64,000 bases of DNA from Xylaria sp. FL1777 (GCA_022578965.1 MU400585.1:152651-216650), one strand, 5' to 3'. Positions 46,511-59,894 are shown, counted from the stretch's first letter. The notes: generated by a model from the letters alone, not told the origin. Program-made: numbers and translations.

Positions 46511-46656
46511 TTATCTCGCGATGTAGCCGTTGCAGCGGGTATAATATACTGGCGCGGTTCCAAGTGCTTGAGATAAGTACAAGAACGCCACCATGTCCAT
46601 CTACACTGCGAGTTTAGGTGCGGCTCTCCGAAATACCTAGGTATATAGTATTATCT
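46511..46656 (-). promoter_or_regulatory. Three AGATAA (GATA-type) elements upstream of the multicopper oxidase
   Basis: TTATCT at 46511-46516 and 46651-46656 and AGATAA at 46571-46576, 150 to 300 bp upstream of the start codon. They match the HGATAR core bound by fungal GATA factors, including the iron repressor SreA and nitrogen regulators. Three copies in 150 bp may be chance; the assignment is an inference. Confidence 0.35.
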
Positions 46657-47984
46657 TCTTTCGGACAAGCGCAGACGATTCAGCAACGGGTGAGCCCGCC
46701 CTTTGGCACCTATCCAGGACATATATAAGAACAACATCGAAAGTGCGATGATTCGGCGAAGTCGAAGGTGTTGGGGTGTTGACCGAGAAAGACTTGCTCC
46801 ATTAAAACCGCTAGTCGCATAGTAATTGCCAAATAGGGATACAGTTAAACGCCACTAACTCCGGGCAAGCTACATAACCTACCTAGGTACCTGAAAGTGT
46901 AGGTCTGCCCCGTGCCTAGCATACCTAAGTTAGTGTAAATAATAGGGATTAAATACTTGACCTGCCTGTCAAACGACACGTGGGTATAGGATAGGTACGG
47001 AGCCTGTCGGGTTCGAAGAATTCCCCGACCGGTTTTGAGCTACTCTTCTATTAGACTGGCCAAGTATACATGTTGATTGTCCTCTGCTTGGATATCCTGA
47101 GGAACTTAGCTTCAGATATCCATAACTTGCCTGGCTCTTTACCCTGATAACTGCGTAATGTAGAAAATTTTGTGATCCTGTCCACACTGTAATGCTTGAC
47201 TCGCAAAAAACTATACTTGCCTAGTTAGGTATACCATCGCTGATGCTGGTCACAATCCGAAGAATGCGGAGATGAGAGCTTAAATCCATGGTGCGCCAGG
47301 CTGTTAATTGCACTTGGCTGACTCATCGATCGCGGCCACTTGCCTGTAAGTACTGTGAATTGACGAGGAGTTTGTGAGTGACAATTGCGAACCACCCTAC
47401 ATATAGAAAGGTGAGTGATTTGATGTTCCAATGTGGAGATGCATAGTACAAATAGGTACCCTACTTATGCATATACTATGACTCATTCTTTGGTTGCAGG
47501 TAGGTTATGTCAAACCTGTCTTTTCTACATGTACTCCTGCATCTAGTGTGCCGCATCACGTAACTAACTTGGTAGCCTACAGTAGGTACTTAGGTAGGGA
47601 GGTGCGGTATTGCACCACCTGCATTTGATGCTACTTAGGTATTTAGTCTGTACCTTCAGATCCATACTACATTACGTTGCAACCGTAGTCTACGGAGTAC
47701 TGTACCTGGGTAATTTCTATACTACAACCAACAACTCATTTAACACTTCTAGGTCGATTCATTTCTACATGGCGTATACTCCCACATGGGTTGGAGAACA
47801 CCCAATCCCAGAACATAGGTCAAGGGTATGAGCTCTACGCATATGCATCTATAGTTGTATTATTGTTGGTTTCAATGTTGGACGACGACAGTGCCCGAGA
47901 TACGTCAGCATAGGTTGCCTGAACCTGCTGACAAGTACAAGGCGATCAAGACCAAGTACGTCAATACTATGTATGTAGGATACT

Positions 47985-48295
47985 AGGTAGGCATACCTAC
48001 ATACATTGTATGTATTTAGCGGCCAGTAGTACTACGTAGGTACCGACAGATATAAGTACCGGTAGTGCCTGTCAAGAAGGTACTGAGATAGAGAGTAGAC
48101 GCGGGAAAAGCACACTTAGGTAAGGTACGTATACAGCTAGCACACCACATACCTACATGGATACAAGGACCCATGGCGTTTTGGCTGTGACGAAAGAATG
48201 TCAGGAACCCCCACCATGCCCTCGGATCTTTGTGTGTTGCATCTACCTGCCCACCTACCTAGGCACTTACCTACCTTAGTCGGCACCTAGGTAAG
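47985..48295. repeat. TACC/GGTA-rich tract
   Basis: Repeated TAGGTA, TACCTA and CCTAGG words in both orientations, with more diverged sequence between them. It is one of the longest members of the dispersed family described at 4090-4290. Confidence 0.6.
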
Positions 48296-49411
48296 CAGTG
48301 TGCATACCGGTAGTGGTTGTCGGTTGGAGTCTGCATCTAGACCCAACCTCATGCCATCCTGCACTTCTCCTCCTCGACCCTATATCCACGTCTCTTCACG
48401 CCTCTCCACATCGTAGACGTCGAACGCTGCAAACCAGTCCGTCCGTCCGTCCGGCTTTGCAGGGCATAACTGTACCGAAAGTGCCCTGTGCCTGTTACGT
48501 CTGCTCTCCCTCTGCCCTCCCTTTGTCGCCGTTGCATCGCCAGCCAGACCAGTTCTGTCCCGTCTGATTCCGTTTGTCGATATTGCCGCGCCGTCGACTC
48601 TTGCTCGGGTGTCTCGCTTCAACACGGGGCTTTGACGAGTGCTTCCGGTAGACACTGTAGGATCCGGCGACTTGTGTGCGGGTGCGGTGGACTCAGTGAC
48701 GTTGTGTCGAACTGTATGCTGTAGCAATTGCCTGCGACACCAAACATCGCAACACCATCCATATTCTACCATAGTGGCTGGTTCGTGTCTTACAAATTCG
48801 ACTGCCCTGCTCTGCCCACGCCACTGCCGTGCCGCCCACTCTCCCGTGTCCGTCCTTATCAGGTTCAACCCGCCTAGCGAAAGCCCATTGCCGTCGATTA
48901 CCGTGCGAACTCCACCGCCTGGTGCTCTCGATGAAACCTCTCCCTCTTGCGCTGGAAACATTCTCCGCGCCCTGGAGTTTTTATGCATCCCGACTCCTGA
49001 ACCCCCCACTATAAAGAGCGCCGAGGCGCATGATATACCGTAATTGTCGTTCCTACGCCTTTGTCAGCGGGCCTGGAGTTTCACCAAATATTCTAGTTCC
49101 ACTCCGATCCCGTGTTTGATACCCGTCTGGTTTGAAAGCGCCAGTCCACCGCTCGACTTCATCATATCTGAAGTTTTTATTACGGAACCGTCAACCATAT
49201 TGAGTGCCAGAACACCGTACTACCAGCTTTCAAGTATCCCCTCCCGTCACAGAGCGTCGTGAAGACTACATCATTGACGTTGGAGCTGGAGCAGTGAGAC
49301 TGTATAATTTCCAGTAGTTACGAGCTCGTGTACAGTTCTCGTGACGAGGAATAAGCACACTGAAACAGATTAGCTGCCGTCTTTGCAGTAGTTCACTTCT
49401 TCACTTCCATA

Positions 49412-52205
49412 ATGACACCCACACCTCCTTCGGCTGGAACCTCCCCATCCGGCCATTCGCCTGAGGAGCAATTCCGAGTAGTGCGGCGGAGAAATCGAGT
49501 ACCACTTAGCTGCTACCCATGCAGGACGAGAAAGTAAGTGACTCGCGTATACTCGGGCTACACCCGCATACAAGTCCTCCTGCCCTGAAACAGAAGTTGC
49601 AGGCTAACGGAGAATAGGTTGAAATGTAATCGGGGTGCCCCGAGCTGTGAGAATTGCGTGAAGCGAGGTGATACGCAATCATGTGTTTACGCAACACCAT
49701 CCAGCCGGCGAAAGAATCAAAACGGCGCCGGGACCAATCCCAGCCCCGATGATATGCAGAATCGTATTGATCGTCTAGAGGGTTTAGTACTAAGCTTGAT
49801 GCACGGTGGCGCTAATATTGACCCGTCGACTGCTGCAGCTGCGGCTGAGGCTGCATCATCGTCCTCGCGAAATGCTCCTGTTGGAGCTGTCTCAAATACT
49901 GATAGCTCCTCTTCGTTACGCCTCGACCGAGATGAAAGCGGGGAAATGAGGGGCGATGTTGATGAAGACGGGAGCGATGTGGACGACAATCTTGCCGAAT
50001 CTCTAGGAGTACTCAAAGTCGACGCCGATCAAGGCAAATCGATGTATGTTGGACAGGAGCATTGGCACACTCTCCTAGCTGATGTTACTGAAGTGAAAAA
50101 CTTCTACGCCTCACACAAGAAGGACCTAGAAAACAGTTACCGTCGCGTAATGTCCTCGAAGCCACCCACCGCCCGAAATTCGCCCATATTTCTACTTTCT
50201 GCGCCACCTTCATCCGAAGTCGAACTGAGAGCCGAACTGCCTGCGAAGACTGCGATTACAACGTTGGTGTCGCGATACTTCAACTCCTTAGATACGGCCG
50301 CTAGTATAATACACGGGCCAACTTTCCAACAGCAGTTACGAGCTCACTGGCAAGATCCGTCAAAATCGTCCATTATGTGGATAGGCCTATTATATTCTAT
50401 GCTATGTCTTGCCATGCTTAGCTATCATAAAGTTGGAGATGAGCCGCCGGAGTGGCAAGGAAGATCCCTAGATTTGGCAGCAGAATATCGGTTACGGACC
50501 GTTCAATGCCTTGTAGAAGCCGACTATACGAAGCCAGTAGAATATACAGTAGAGACTATGCTACTGTATCTTTTCGGAGAATACTCTTCTCGCTGGGATG
50601 CTGATCTGGGCCTTTGGCTTATCACGTCAATAATTACGCGGATCGCCTTTCGCATGGGCTATCACCGAGATGCGGAATGGTTTCCTTCCATCTCACCTTT
50701 CAAGGGGGTGCGTATCATATCTTCTAGACATATGAACAGAGCCTCCGAATCAAGACTGACTGGGGCATTTAATTGTAGGAAATGAGGCGGCGAACATGGG
50801 CGCTATTGCGGATGGCCGACATCATGTTCTCCTATCAGGTAACATTCAAGATGACTTGATCCTCCCTTTTTTGAATAGGCTGACAATGTTTTAGGTGTCA
50901 TTACCTACCATGATCTATGAACATGATACCGACACAAAGCTTCCACATAATATTTTCGACGAGGAGTTTGGAACTAACACGAAGGCATTACCGCCTTCAC
51001 GGCCAGTTACAGAGCCTACACCGATAGCCTATATGATTGGAAAATCTAAACTTTCTCTCCAATTTGGTAATATTCTTCAAGCAGTCACTCGCGTGGGGAA
51101 GCTCGTGCCATATGATGAGATTTTACAACATGATCGAAAACTCCGCGAGATCATGGATGAGTTCCCACCCCATTTAAAAGTCCAACCTCTGGATGGGTCG
51201 CATGACCCTGTTACGCTCATCATTGCGCGATACAATCTTGATCTCCTCTATCAAAAGATCATGTGCATGTTGCATAGAAAACATATGACTAGGGCTAGAC
51301 AAAATCCCCGGTATGCACATTCACGTCGCAGCGCTATTGAGGCGTCACTGGGGACACTAAATCATCTGAAATCCATCTACCGTGAATGTCAGCCAAATGG
51401 CAGGCTTCGAACAATGAAGTGGTATGTTTCTTCCACATCGAGGGACACCTTGCTTCCCACAACGCTTGTAATCATGGAGCTTCACCATGACCATGTGGCG
51501 AACACGGCTGGGAGGCGACAAGATTCACACGCTGCGTATTTCTGGACGCCCGAACAACGTCAAGAAATGATAAAAACGCTTGAAGATGTACGGGATATCT
51601 GGTCGAAACTGTCGCAGGAATCCGTAGAGGCATACAAAGCATGGAATATCCTCAACATCATGCTGGAAAAGATAAAGAATCCGGAACCATCGACTCGTAG
51701 CACGGGCGATCCACCAAACCAAACAGAAAACCTATTCGGCAATTTCGAATCTGGCGACATGCAACCCGAACACACGGCAGCCATGACGTTAGGCATGCTT
51801 TCAGGAGGGATGACACCAAACAGTAGTTTCCAATCCCCTGGAGGCACAACTTATCCTAACCTTGATCTTGGTGCAAATATGGGTATCTCCTCGCTGCCGG
51901 ATTTCCAACCGGACATTGGGGCGATCAACAACGCAGCATCGCCGTTTTCAATGTTTACAAATCTGGGCAATAGTAACAACATGGCCATCGATCAGAACTT
52001 TGATTGGGTAAGGATTTCGGTATAACCCCCTTTTTATCATGTATTAACTAGTACCCAGGATGTGCTCGACAACTATGCGCAGACAGCGAATTGGACTGAC
52101 CAGGCCTTTGGGTTCTTTGCGGGAAATCCCGAACAGCAATCACAACAAGAGTCATCCACCGATGGGTCGTTCTCCTTCATGAACACGGGTACGTCTGGCC
52201 CTTGA
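49412..52205 (+). CDS. Zn2Cys6 fungal-specific transcription factor
   Basis: Five exons: 49412-49533, 49618-50707, 50779-50838, 50895-52007 and 52059-52205, coding for 843 residues. The binuclear cluster has the six cysteines Cys34, 37, 44, 51, 54 and 63 in CYPCRTRKLKCNRGAPSCENC plus QSC; the first intron splits Lys41. A linker and a short dimerisation helix (MQNRIDRLEGLVLSLM) follow at about 88-103. The fungal-specific middle homology domain spans about 225-550, with RYFNSLDTAASIIHGPTFQ, then AFRMGYHRD and EMRRRTWALLRMADIM encoded across exon 3. The C-terminus is Asn/Gly/Ser-rich with aromatic acidic patches typical of activation domains. It should bind CGG triplets as a dimer. The amylase lies 1.6 kb downstream in the same orientation, but a regulatory link is only a guess. 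The final GTACGT could be an alternative donor, so the last ten residues are less certain. Confidence 0.9.
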
Positions 52206-53791
52206 TTTTAAGGACGTGACCGCCTCGTGGGCACCACTCAATTGTCATTCATCTCGCATAGCACGACGACGAAAATAACCAGGTGGGGGATCATGGTTGT
52301 TGCATTGAAAGCTGCCCACTTCGTAAATGTGCCAAAGGAGAAAAAAAAAAAACAGTCGGCTTTACTACGGACGTATTGATGGATAGGCAAGGAGGAAAAT
52401 ACGACGTGCTGCTGTATATCTTACATACTAGTAGCGCCATGAAGCGTACGGATATAAACCACCCTCTACTCCTATGCCTCTACTCTATGCTATATACTAC
52501 ATCATCAACGTGACCAATTTTCGGGTTTACTAATGTATCCGTGTACTTTATACGGCTAGCTTTATAGAGTTCATGGAGCAAAACGGTAAATGGGGAGAAA
52601 AGCGTGGATCTAGCCAGGTAGAGAAGGCTAAGGGCAACAAGTTGATCACGAATCCCGATGCGCCTATCCCCAGATTTCCCCCCGCATGGCCATGTCCCCA
52701 GTATGCAAGCTAGCGCGGCTTTTGCCGCGTTAAGACATTCGGCCCTATACGCACAGACTTCCAGTCATCTTCTCGGATACCTTTCCCACTACGTTCTATC
52801 TAACGCTAGACCGGAGAATACCTCAAGATGGTAACCCTTTGGAAGAAACAAGGTGCTGTGGCTAAGATTTAACGCATCACACAATGGGCGCTATGTCACT
52901 GGAATGGCTATCTCATTCACTCTGGTAGTCACTCGTCAGTGGTCATAGCGAGCGAAGGTGGATTCATTTTCGTAGTTGCTTTGCCTATGAAAGAAGGAAG
53001 ATTCATAATGTATTCCTCAGATCGACGTTCGATAAGGAAGGACATGTATAAAAAGGTGAAGCAAGCTGGCTGGCAATTGGATCGGTTGAGGTGAAACTGA
53101 AAGGTTGCAATATCGGCGTTTCTCGCTAAGAAGCCCCGGATTACTACCGTGCATGTTGACGTTAGCGCGTCTTCTGAATCTTATGAATCTTCTGAATCTA
53201 TCCTCAGGGCATAATCCTAGTCTACGTCTCCAACTCAGCTGGAGCAAATAACATCGCTGGAAGAGAATAATTACTACCAATCATCTGGATCTAAGTAAAT
53301 ACCTACGATCAATTCACAGCACTTTAATATATTTGTATGAAATACCGGTATGCCGAGGAATTGTAACTGGGGTATCCAATAAGAATTGAAAGTGAGCTCG
53401 GTCCATAGAAATTGTATAAGCAATAACACGTGTGCTCCCGTGCTGCGGTGTGCGGAGGCTTCCGGTCGACGGTCCCGGGACTCTAAACAAAGCCTAGAAA
53501 GCGGAGCTTCTAGTTCGGAGCCTAAGGTCTTATGCGGCAGGTGCACAAGGCATATGAGAACAGTATTAAGAGCATGGCTTCTAGCCTCCTGAGCTAGCAG
53601 ACTGAATGGTGCGCAAGAAAGCATGACCTGATCTGATCTAGCCATCCCAGGAGGATGGAGATCGCGGTCGCCGCGATGCGCCCCCAAGCACCCTATCTCG
53701 CAAATATAAAAGAGATTCTTGGCCGAGCCTTTCACCTCGTGCCGACTCCTGCTTCCGTGCCGTCCACCTCCTTGACACGAAGATCTCCACC
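52206..53791. promoter_or_regulatory. Spacer and amylase promoter
   Basis: A TATAAA box lies at 53705-53710, 82 bp before the amylase ATG. Five CGG triplets cluster at 53446-53478, with spacings of 4, 7, 4 and 3, next to a CCG at 53438-53440. An AmyR-type CGG-N8-CGG site in exact form was not found. The 188-codon minus-strand frame at 53274-53840 overlaps this promoter and the signal peptide region and is not credible. Confidence 0.5.
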
Positions 53792-56488
53792 ATGAGGGCA
53801 TCGGCCTTGCTAGCAGCCCTTGGGGCCACCGTCCAAGCACTATCCACTAACGACTGGACCAAACAGTCTATTTACCAAGTCTTGACTGACCGTTTTGCTC
53901 GCCCAGACGGTTCGACATCTGCCTGTACCGACCTTCGCTCGTACTGTGGCGGAACATGGCAAGGCCTTATCAAGAAACTGGACTGTAGGTCAATTGTATT
54001 TTAATATTAGCTAGTTGGAGCCAACTCCTTACGAAGGCATGATTTTCTGAAAGAACTGACAACTGGACGGCTTTCCCGAGCCTCGCTAAGAGGTTTGCTA
54101 ACCGTAGATCATAGATATCCAGAATATGGGCTTCACCGCCATATGGATTAGTCCCATCGTGAAGAACATCGATACGGTGACGGCGTATGGGTAAGCGTTG
54201 CTCGCTGTTGCTGGTATACTGAATTTATTAGAACCCAAAGATCTAACAGATACGTCTGACACAAGCTTGCCTTATCACGGCTATTGGGCCCAGGATATAT
54301 ACTCGCTTAACTCGCACTTCGGCACGGAGGGCGATTTAAAGCAGCTTTCATCAGCACTTCATAGCCGCGGCATGTATCTGATGGTAGACGTGGTGGTAAA
54401 CCACTATGCTGCAAATATGGCTCCCCAGAATGTCGACTACAGCCAGTTTAACCCTTTCAACACAGCCGATAAGTTCCACCCATACTGCCCTGTCGACTAC
54501 AGCAACGCAAACTCGGTCATCAAATGCTGGCTCGGTGACACCAACGTGCCGCTGCCAGACGTCAAGACTGAGGACTCCGGCGTGCGTGATACGTATAATG
54601 GATGGATCAAAGACTTGGTCTCTACTTATGGCATCGATGGTCTACGAGTGGATACTGTTCAGAACGTTGAGAAGGATTTCTTCCCTAACTTCGGCACGGC
54701 TGCAGGCTGCCACCTTATCGGCGAGGTAAGCAAAACCAGGGTGGATTTCGATGAATAGTTCCCATGGTGATCAAAGAGGCTGACCCGATATGCTAGGTTT
54801 TTAATGGCGACCCATCCATCTTTCCCGACTGGTTGAATTACATCAGCGGAACGATGAATTATCCTGTGTATGCACCCCCACCATCTGCCTTGTCTACGGT
54901 GTTCGTCCGCTCATATGGAACATAGCTACTACTGGATCACTCGAGCTTTCCAGTCTACTTCAGCGACCATGACCGAGCTACTCAACGGTATTAACACGAT
55001 GAAGGGCCAGATGAAGACAAACACCTTGGGATCGTTTATAGAGAACCACGATAACCCACGCTTCGCATCACTGACCTCAGACATCGCGCTTGACAAGAAC
55101 GCTATCGCCTTCACTATCCTAATGGATGGAATCCCCATCATCTATCAGGGGCAGGAGCAGGTTAGTCACTGTAGCCTTTTAATCCCCCTTTTAGGGATAT
55201 CCCGCTCTTACTGCTCCTGCAATCTCTCGAAACTCTGAAGAAGTCTTGCCTGATGCGGAGTTTACTGACTCCAGTGTTCTAAATAGCACTTCAGTGGTGC
55301 CACAGACCCCAACAACCGCGAGGCGCTGTGGACATCGAACTACGCTACCAACAATGATCTTTACCCCTGGATTCAAAAACTCAACCAAATTCGAAACCAG
55401 GCCATTTACGTAGACGGCCAATACGTGAACTACCAGGCGTGGCCCATGTCGCCCAACTCCAGGACCATTGTGCTGCGTAAGGGTTTCGCGGGCGCCCAGA
55501 TCGTCAGTGTGCACACCAACATAGGTGCCAATGGCGCAAGTTATAGTGTTAGCCTCAGCAGCGACTATACGGGATTCACGGCGAACCAGGCTCTGACCGA
55601 GGTCATGTCATGTACCACAACGACGACCGACGGCTCTGGAACGCTGTCTTTCTCTCAGGGTCCTCAGACCAAAGTATTCTTTCCAGCCGCCAAGCTTACC
55701 GGGAGCGGAGTCTGCAATGGTATGTGAACGTTCCCTTTTGTTGGCAGCGAGTATTTCCGCCCGAACAACATCAGCATTTCGGCTTTGAGAGTCTCACATG
55801 TGGCGAGCCAAGGGTTTGTGTAAGAAGAGACAAATCGTGGAATGTAGGTTAGGTCAGGGTCTCGATGGGTGGTACTACCAAGCTACTGGATATTCTTGCC
55901 GTGTCTTCTTCCTCCGGGTTTTGAATCACTGACTGTTGCCTTTCCTGCTTGGACAGGCGGTAATGGCGGCGGCTGCACCTCGGTCCCGGTGACGTTCAAC
56001 GAAATCGTGACGACAACCATCGGCCAAACAATCAAGATGTGCAGCTCACTTCCTCGTTTCTGTGCTCCCCTCCCCTATCCCTCCTTACTCTACCCATCAT
56101 TTACTTATCTCATTTATTCTGCCCTCATATTTTTATCTTAAACTCTACTTATCAGACGTCGAGAGATATTAAGATGCAAGAAAACGTACTAATCTCATTT
56201 CCTTTTTATAGAGTAGGTAGCGTTGCGGCGCTAGGCAGCTGGTCGACAAGCAATGCCACCTTAACCGCTGGAGTCATTAATTTCCCATTTTGGAAGGATC
56301 TTAACTCTAGAGACATGTCTTTAGAGGCTGTTTCGGGAGTATATGTACATGTATGTCTTACCTGTACTGCTGCGCCTTCATGTACCTCTACATGTGAGTT
56401 ATATGCAGGTACTTCTATAATATACATGTATATATGTAGGCCGCTATTATTGGTCGAGGAAAGATGTACTAGCTGCAACTACTTGTAG
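53792..56488 (+). CDS. Secreted alpha-amylase (GH13) with aberrant starch-binding domain
   Basis: Eight exons: 53792-53984, 54115-54190, 54266-54725, 54797-54867, 54926-55160, 55287-55719, 55957-56038 and 56212-56488, giving 608 residues. A signal peptide covers about 1-17. The GH13 barrel is complete: DVVVNH near 131-136, GLRVDTVQ with nucleophile Asp219, GEVFN with acid Glu243 and ENHDNPR with Asp309, all in the Aspergillus TAKA-amylase order. A C-terminal beta domain ends near 485. A short Gly-rich linker leads into a CBM20-like start, [32 protein letters not shown] in pieces across two exons. After about residue 545 the CBM20 resemblance fades, and the expected strand with its conserved Trp is missing; the tail runs into TACATGTA-rich DNA and stops at the border of the AT-rich block. 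The catalytic part should work; starch binding is doubtful. Confidence 0.88.
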
Positions 56489-57524
56489 CTTTTAGCGCTG
56501 TAATTATTACAAGTAATAGCTAGCTAGTAGTAATATAATATAAATAAACAAGCAAAAGCTTAATAAAGCTAATATATTAAAGTTTTTTGTTTTTTTTCTG
56601 TGTTTATGTATATATGTTTTATAAGTTATAAAACTGCATTTTTTTTTATTTATATTTTATTTAAGCACTTTATTATATATTTAAGATTAAAATTAAACTT
56701 TTTAAATATAATATGTTGTTTTTTTAAGCAAGTGCTTTTTTTATTATTATTTGTTTAACTATAAAGTTATTTTTAAAATACAAAATGTTAAAAATAGCTA
56801 TTTTTATTTTAATTTAAGTTAAAAAAGTTTATTTTTTTAGTAAAAATAGCTTTATTTAATAAAATAAAAAAGCATGTTTATTATTAAAGTTAAAAAAAAG
56901 TTATTAATATTAAAGTAATAATTATATTTACTTTTAAATACTATTACATAAAATTTTTAGCTGTTTTTACGTAAAATAACATATTATATTATATTAATTA
57001 ATTATAAATTGTTTTTTTAAAATTTAAATAACTTTTAAATATATTAAAAAGCATGTTTTAAATATTAAAATAATTATTAAAATGTTTTTTAAAAGCTATA
57101 AATATTATAAAAATTATTATATATTTAGTAGTAATTATAACGTTTACTTAAATATTAAATTAATATATATATTTATAAAAGCTATATAAACTAAAAACAA
57201 AAATAATAAGCTTTATTAAAGTTTTAAGTAATAATTTAAAACATTTATAAATAAACTTAAATATTATAAAAAGTAATATAAAAAGTTAAAAAAGTTAATA
57301 TAAAGTAAATATAATATTATTATTACTAATAATAATAAAAATAATAAAAATAACAATATTAATATTAATAATAATAATAATAATAATAAAATAATAGTAA
57401 TAAAAGCGCTTATAGTTTAAGTAAGTTTTATAAACTTATAATAAAATTTTAATACATAAAAAAAAAAAAAAAGCTTAGTTATTAAAAACAAAAAATTTTT
57501 TTAAAGCTATATTTAAACTTTTGT
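56489..57524. repeat. Extreme AT-rich block, first part
   Basis: Abrupt change from normal to about 10% G+C. No open frames of note. Nearly all C is preceded by A or G, and TpC is almost absent (one seen in 56581-57300). CpA and TpG remain. It adjoins the amylase stop. Confidence 0.85.
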
Positions 57525-57905
57525 GATGGCAGCAATACTAGAAGTGTGGTGCAAGGGACCAACTATACCCTATATTCTGAGAAAATATTCTACTTAAGGA
57601 AAAAGAGGAAAAAGAGAAACTACTCCGTACATCTTTAACAGCAATATATAGACAACTTGTATGGTGTTTGCGTAGCTCACCCATGGCAACCATTCACTAC
57701 ACCCTCAATGGGATCAATGGGACAATGGGCTACACACAGGCCACCATGTGCCCCCTTCCATGGGGTACGTACCCAACACTCCAACGTAGCGCAGCCACAG
57801 CTCCAGCCGCAGGCAAGCCACAACTCTAACAGACTAACAAGCCACAGCTCCAGCCATAGGCGAGCCACAGGCTGTCACAACTTTAAAACTTTAAAGAAAT
57901 ATGTT
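57525..57905. other. GC-normal island inside the AT-rich block
   Basis: About 380 bp with ordinary base composition and plenty of TpC and GpA, sharply bounded on both sides. The word AGCCACAGCTCCAGCC occurs twice, about 49 bp apart, with further half copies (AGCCACAACT, AGCCACAGGC), so the right half is a decayed tandem array. An 83-codon open frame at 57657-57908 crosses it but shows no domain. Confidence 0.75.
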
Positions 57906-59894
57906 TAATTATTTTATATAAAATATAATATTAGTTAAATAATAGCTTTTTATAAAAAGCTATATATTTATAATATTATTAAAAAATAAACAAATAAATC
58001 TTTTAATTTTTTGTTTTAATGCTTAAATAATAGTACTAAAAAATAATAAAGCTAAATAAACATTTATATAATAATTAATTAATATTATATAAACTAATTT
58101 TTAATAATTTGCTAAAAAAAATTACCTTATGTAATATTTATTAACTTAGCTATTATAAAATTAAATATATTACTACAAGTTGTTTTTAAGTATAATTATT
58201 ATAACGTAGTAATATATTATATTTTCTATATTTTTTTTTTTTTATTGCAGTTAAAATGCTTTTTTTAAACGTAATTTTATAAACTAGTAATTTTATTAAA
58301 ACTTTTAATATAATTATATAGCTAGCAAACAAGCATTAAGCAATAAAAGCTATTTAGCTTTTATATAATTAAGTTAAAAAGTTTTGCATAAATAATGTTT
58401 AATATTAAAAAAAACTAGTTTTTAAACGTTAAATATTAATGCTATAGTAGTTAAATAAAAAGTGCTTAAAAAAGTTTATATATTTGTTTAAGCATAAATA
58501 TTTAAATAACGCATGCTTTAAATATAATAAGTAAAGCATGCTATATAATGTTAAAAAAAGCATTAAAAGTATAAAAATAGCAAAAATAAAGTTAATTTAC
58601 TTATATAAAGCAAAACAAATTATAAAAGCAATACTTTAATAAAATATTTTTATTATAAGTTTGCAAAAAAAACGTTTAATTTTAGCATTTTTAGTAGCAA
58701 ATATTATATAGTGTTAATTTATATATAATATAAAAAAAGTTTATATAAAGTAAATTATAATATTAATATAAGCTATTATATTATTAATATAAGCTAGATT
58801 TAAAAAAAATATTAAGTTAAATTTTTATTTATAGTTAGTTTTTAAACTATATAATTACTTAAGCTAAAATAATAGTATAGTTATTATATTTATATATTTA
58901 TATGTGTTATTAATGTTAACTTAGTAAAAATACAAGCTAGTTTTTTTATTGTATAGCTAAAATTAATAAAAAAGCAGTTTTTAAACTTTAATAAGCTAAT
59001 AAAAGCTTTTAGCTTAAATATTTGCTAATTTTTTAGCTAAATTATATATATTTTAAAGTAAAATAAGCTTAGCTTTTATAATACTATTAGTTTTATTATA
59101 TAAGCTTTTAAGTAGTTTTTGCTACTTTATAATAGCTATTAAATATTTTTAATTTAGCTTAAATACTTTTTAAAAATAACTATGTTATATGCTAATATAA
59201 TGCTATAAAATTAAGCATGCTTAAGTAGTTTTTTTATATTTAGTTTAAAAGTGCTTAACACTTTTTTTATATAAAATATTAACTTTTACAAGTTTAAAAA
59301 TATTATTAAAAGCGCTAATAATGCTATTAAGTAAGCTAAGTTAATATTATAAATTAATAATAAAAGTTATAACTAGTTAAAAAAGGCTTATATATTTATA
59401 ATAAATATTAATAGCGCTTAAAAAATTAATAAAAGTAATAATATAACGGAAAAAATATTAATATTAGCTTTTATTATTATAAATAGTTATATTTAATTAA
59501 ATTATGTTTATTAAAAGTAAAGTTAAAAGCTATAATTACTTAAATAATAAATATTAATGCTTTATTAAGCTTGTTTTATTTATATTGCTTTTATATATAC
59601 TGCTTAAAGTTAGCTATTTGTTTAAAAGTTAGCTTATAAAAAATTCTACTTATTAATATAATATATATATGTTTATATTTTTTTTAAGGTTGCTTTTAGC
59701 TAAGTATATTTATTTTAGCTAGTTAATAATAATAAAAATTAAATAAGCAATTAAAAGTATAATAAAGCAATAATTAAACTTAAAATAATATATTTTATTA
59801 GTTTATTATTATTAAATTATAAAGCTTAACTTTATACTTAAAATAAGTTTTATGTAAAATATATAAAATAATAGCAATAGTTTTAATTTATAAT

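Larger units (their letters stand above)
46359..49411. other. 3-kb intergenic region, divergent promoters
   Basis: Contains TACC/GGTA tracts, strongest at 47985-48295, and from 48300 a GC-balanced pyrimidine-rich stretch that runs to the transcription-factor start and is probably its promoter and long leader. A 209-codon minus-strand frame at 48380-49009 is an antisense artefact of the CT-rich strand. Confidence 0.5.

Noticed and set aside
46997..47034. tRNA-like GGGTTCGAA motif
   Set aside because: Stems around it do not form a T arm with a 7-nt loop, and no acceptor or anticodon arms can be drawn.
48380..49009. 209-codon minus-strand open frame
   Set aside because: Reverse of a CT-rich leader, Arg/Gly-rich by composition; competing frames are open over the same bases.
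53274..53840. 188-codon open frame on the minus strand over the amylase promoter
   Set aside because: It overlaps the TATA box and signal peptide of a convincing gene and shows no domain or sensible composition.
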